Shown: positions 5,570 through 5,660 of the stretch, piece after piece
Layout of the letters: each line of letters opens with the position of its first letter
Numbering within the stretch: position 1 is the stretch's first letter
Assembly: GCA_028819775.1 (NCBI GenBank)
Contig: JAPPKV010000233.1
Coordinates: 4,855 to 10,514 of the forward strand
Source: Gammaproteobacteria bacterium
Lineage (GTDB): Bacteria > Pseudomonadota > Gammaproteobacteria > Pseudomonadales > Azotimanducaceae_A
Length of the DNA: 5,660 bases
Direction of reading: 5' to 3'
Notes under the pieces: generated by a model
Told to the model about the DNA's origin: nothing
Seen by the model: the letters and a program-made list of their open reading frames with translations, nothing else
Database searches by the model: none
Translations under genes and position numbers: made by a program

Positions 5570-5660
5570 GAGATGATCCGTACGCCGAACCGCCGCGCGT
5601 CTTCAAGTCCCCGTCGCGCGCGAATGCCGAGCGCAATACCAACCGGCAGCCAGAACAGCA
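5566..5660 (-). CDS. C-terminal end of a probable membrane protein, cut by the right edge
   Basis: On the minus strand a frame enters from the window edge and reads LFWLPVGIALGIRARRGLED and then ARRFGVRIIS before a TAG stop at 5568-5566. The hydrophobic stretch LFWLPVGIALGI followed at once by an Arg-rich tail looks like the end of a last transmembrane helix with a cytoplasmic tail of about 18 residues. The other two minus frames here read less like protein: one stops early and the other is Arg/Gly-rich without pattern. The gene would be convergent with the glycosyltransferases. Only 30 residues are visible, so no family can be given. A polysaccharide-related membrane protein would fit the context but is a guess. 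Confidence 0.5.
   Translation of the reverse strand, partial: LFWLPVGIALGIRARRGLEDARRFGVRIIS

Overview
This is a GC-rich, densely packed bacterial window. It holds seven plus-strand genes, one of them cut by the left edge. They run in the same direction with gaps of 65 bases or less. A repeat-rich spacer follows, and a probable minus-strand gene enters from the right edge. Three things suggest an uncultured gammaproteobacterium or a close relative: the GC-rich codon use, a proteobacterial-type cysteine-rich zinc-ribbon protein, and REP-like repeats starting GTAGG(A/G)G, which resemble those of Pseudomonas and Xanthomonas. The assignment is an inference; no rRNA or other marker is present.

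Left part, bases 1-3098: the C-terminal end of a heme-oxygenase-like (TenA/PqqC-type) protein with an H-x3-D-x2-H motif. Next come a tandem EthD-domain protein with a good ribosome binding site, a small protein with two predicted zinc sites, a hydroxypyruvate isomerase-type TIM-barrel enzyme, and a phytanoyl-CoA dioxygenase-type Fe(II)/2-oxoglutarate oxygenase. EthD and the zinc-ribbon gene overlap by one base (TGATG). The isomerase and the dioxygenase overlap by four (ATGA). These four genes therefore look like one operon. The content (two potential non-heme iron oxygenases, an EthD protein and a sugar-acid isomerase) fits oxidative small-molecule metabolism, but no pathway can be named from sequence alone.

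Middle-right part, bases 3106-5294: two GT-B fold, family 4-type glycosyltransferases. Both start with GTG and they are only two bases apart. They probably begin or belong to a surface-polysaccharide block (O-antigen, capsule or exopolysaccharide).

Right end, bases 5284-5569: three REP-like units, two direct and one inverted, rich in perfect hairpins. They lie between the second glycosyltransferase and a convergent reading frame that looks like the C-terminal membrane end of a protein. The TAG stop codons of both flanking reading frames lie inside the GTAGG signature of the outermost repeat units. This is the most distinctive structural feature of the window. I see no CRISPR array, tRNA, rRNA, transposase or toxin-antitoxin pair, and no convincing evidence for a wholly new system.
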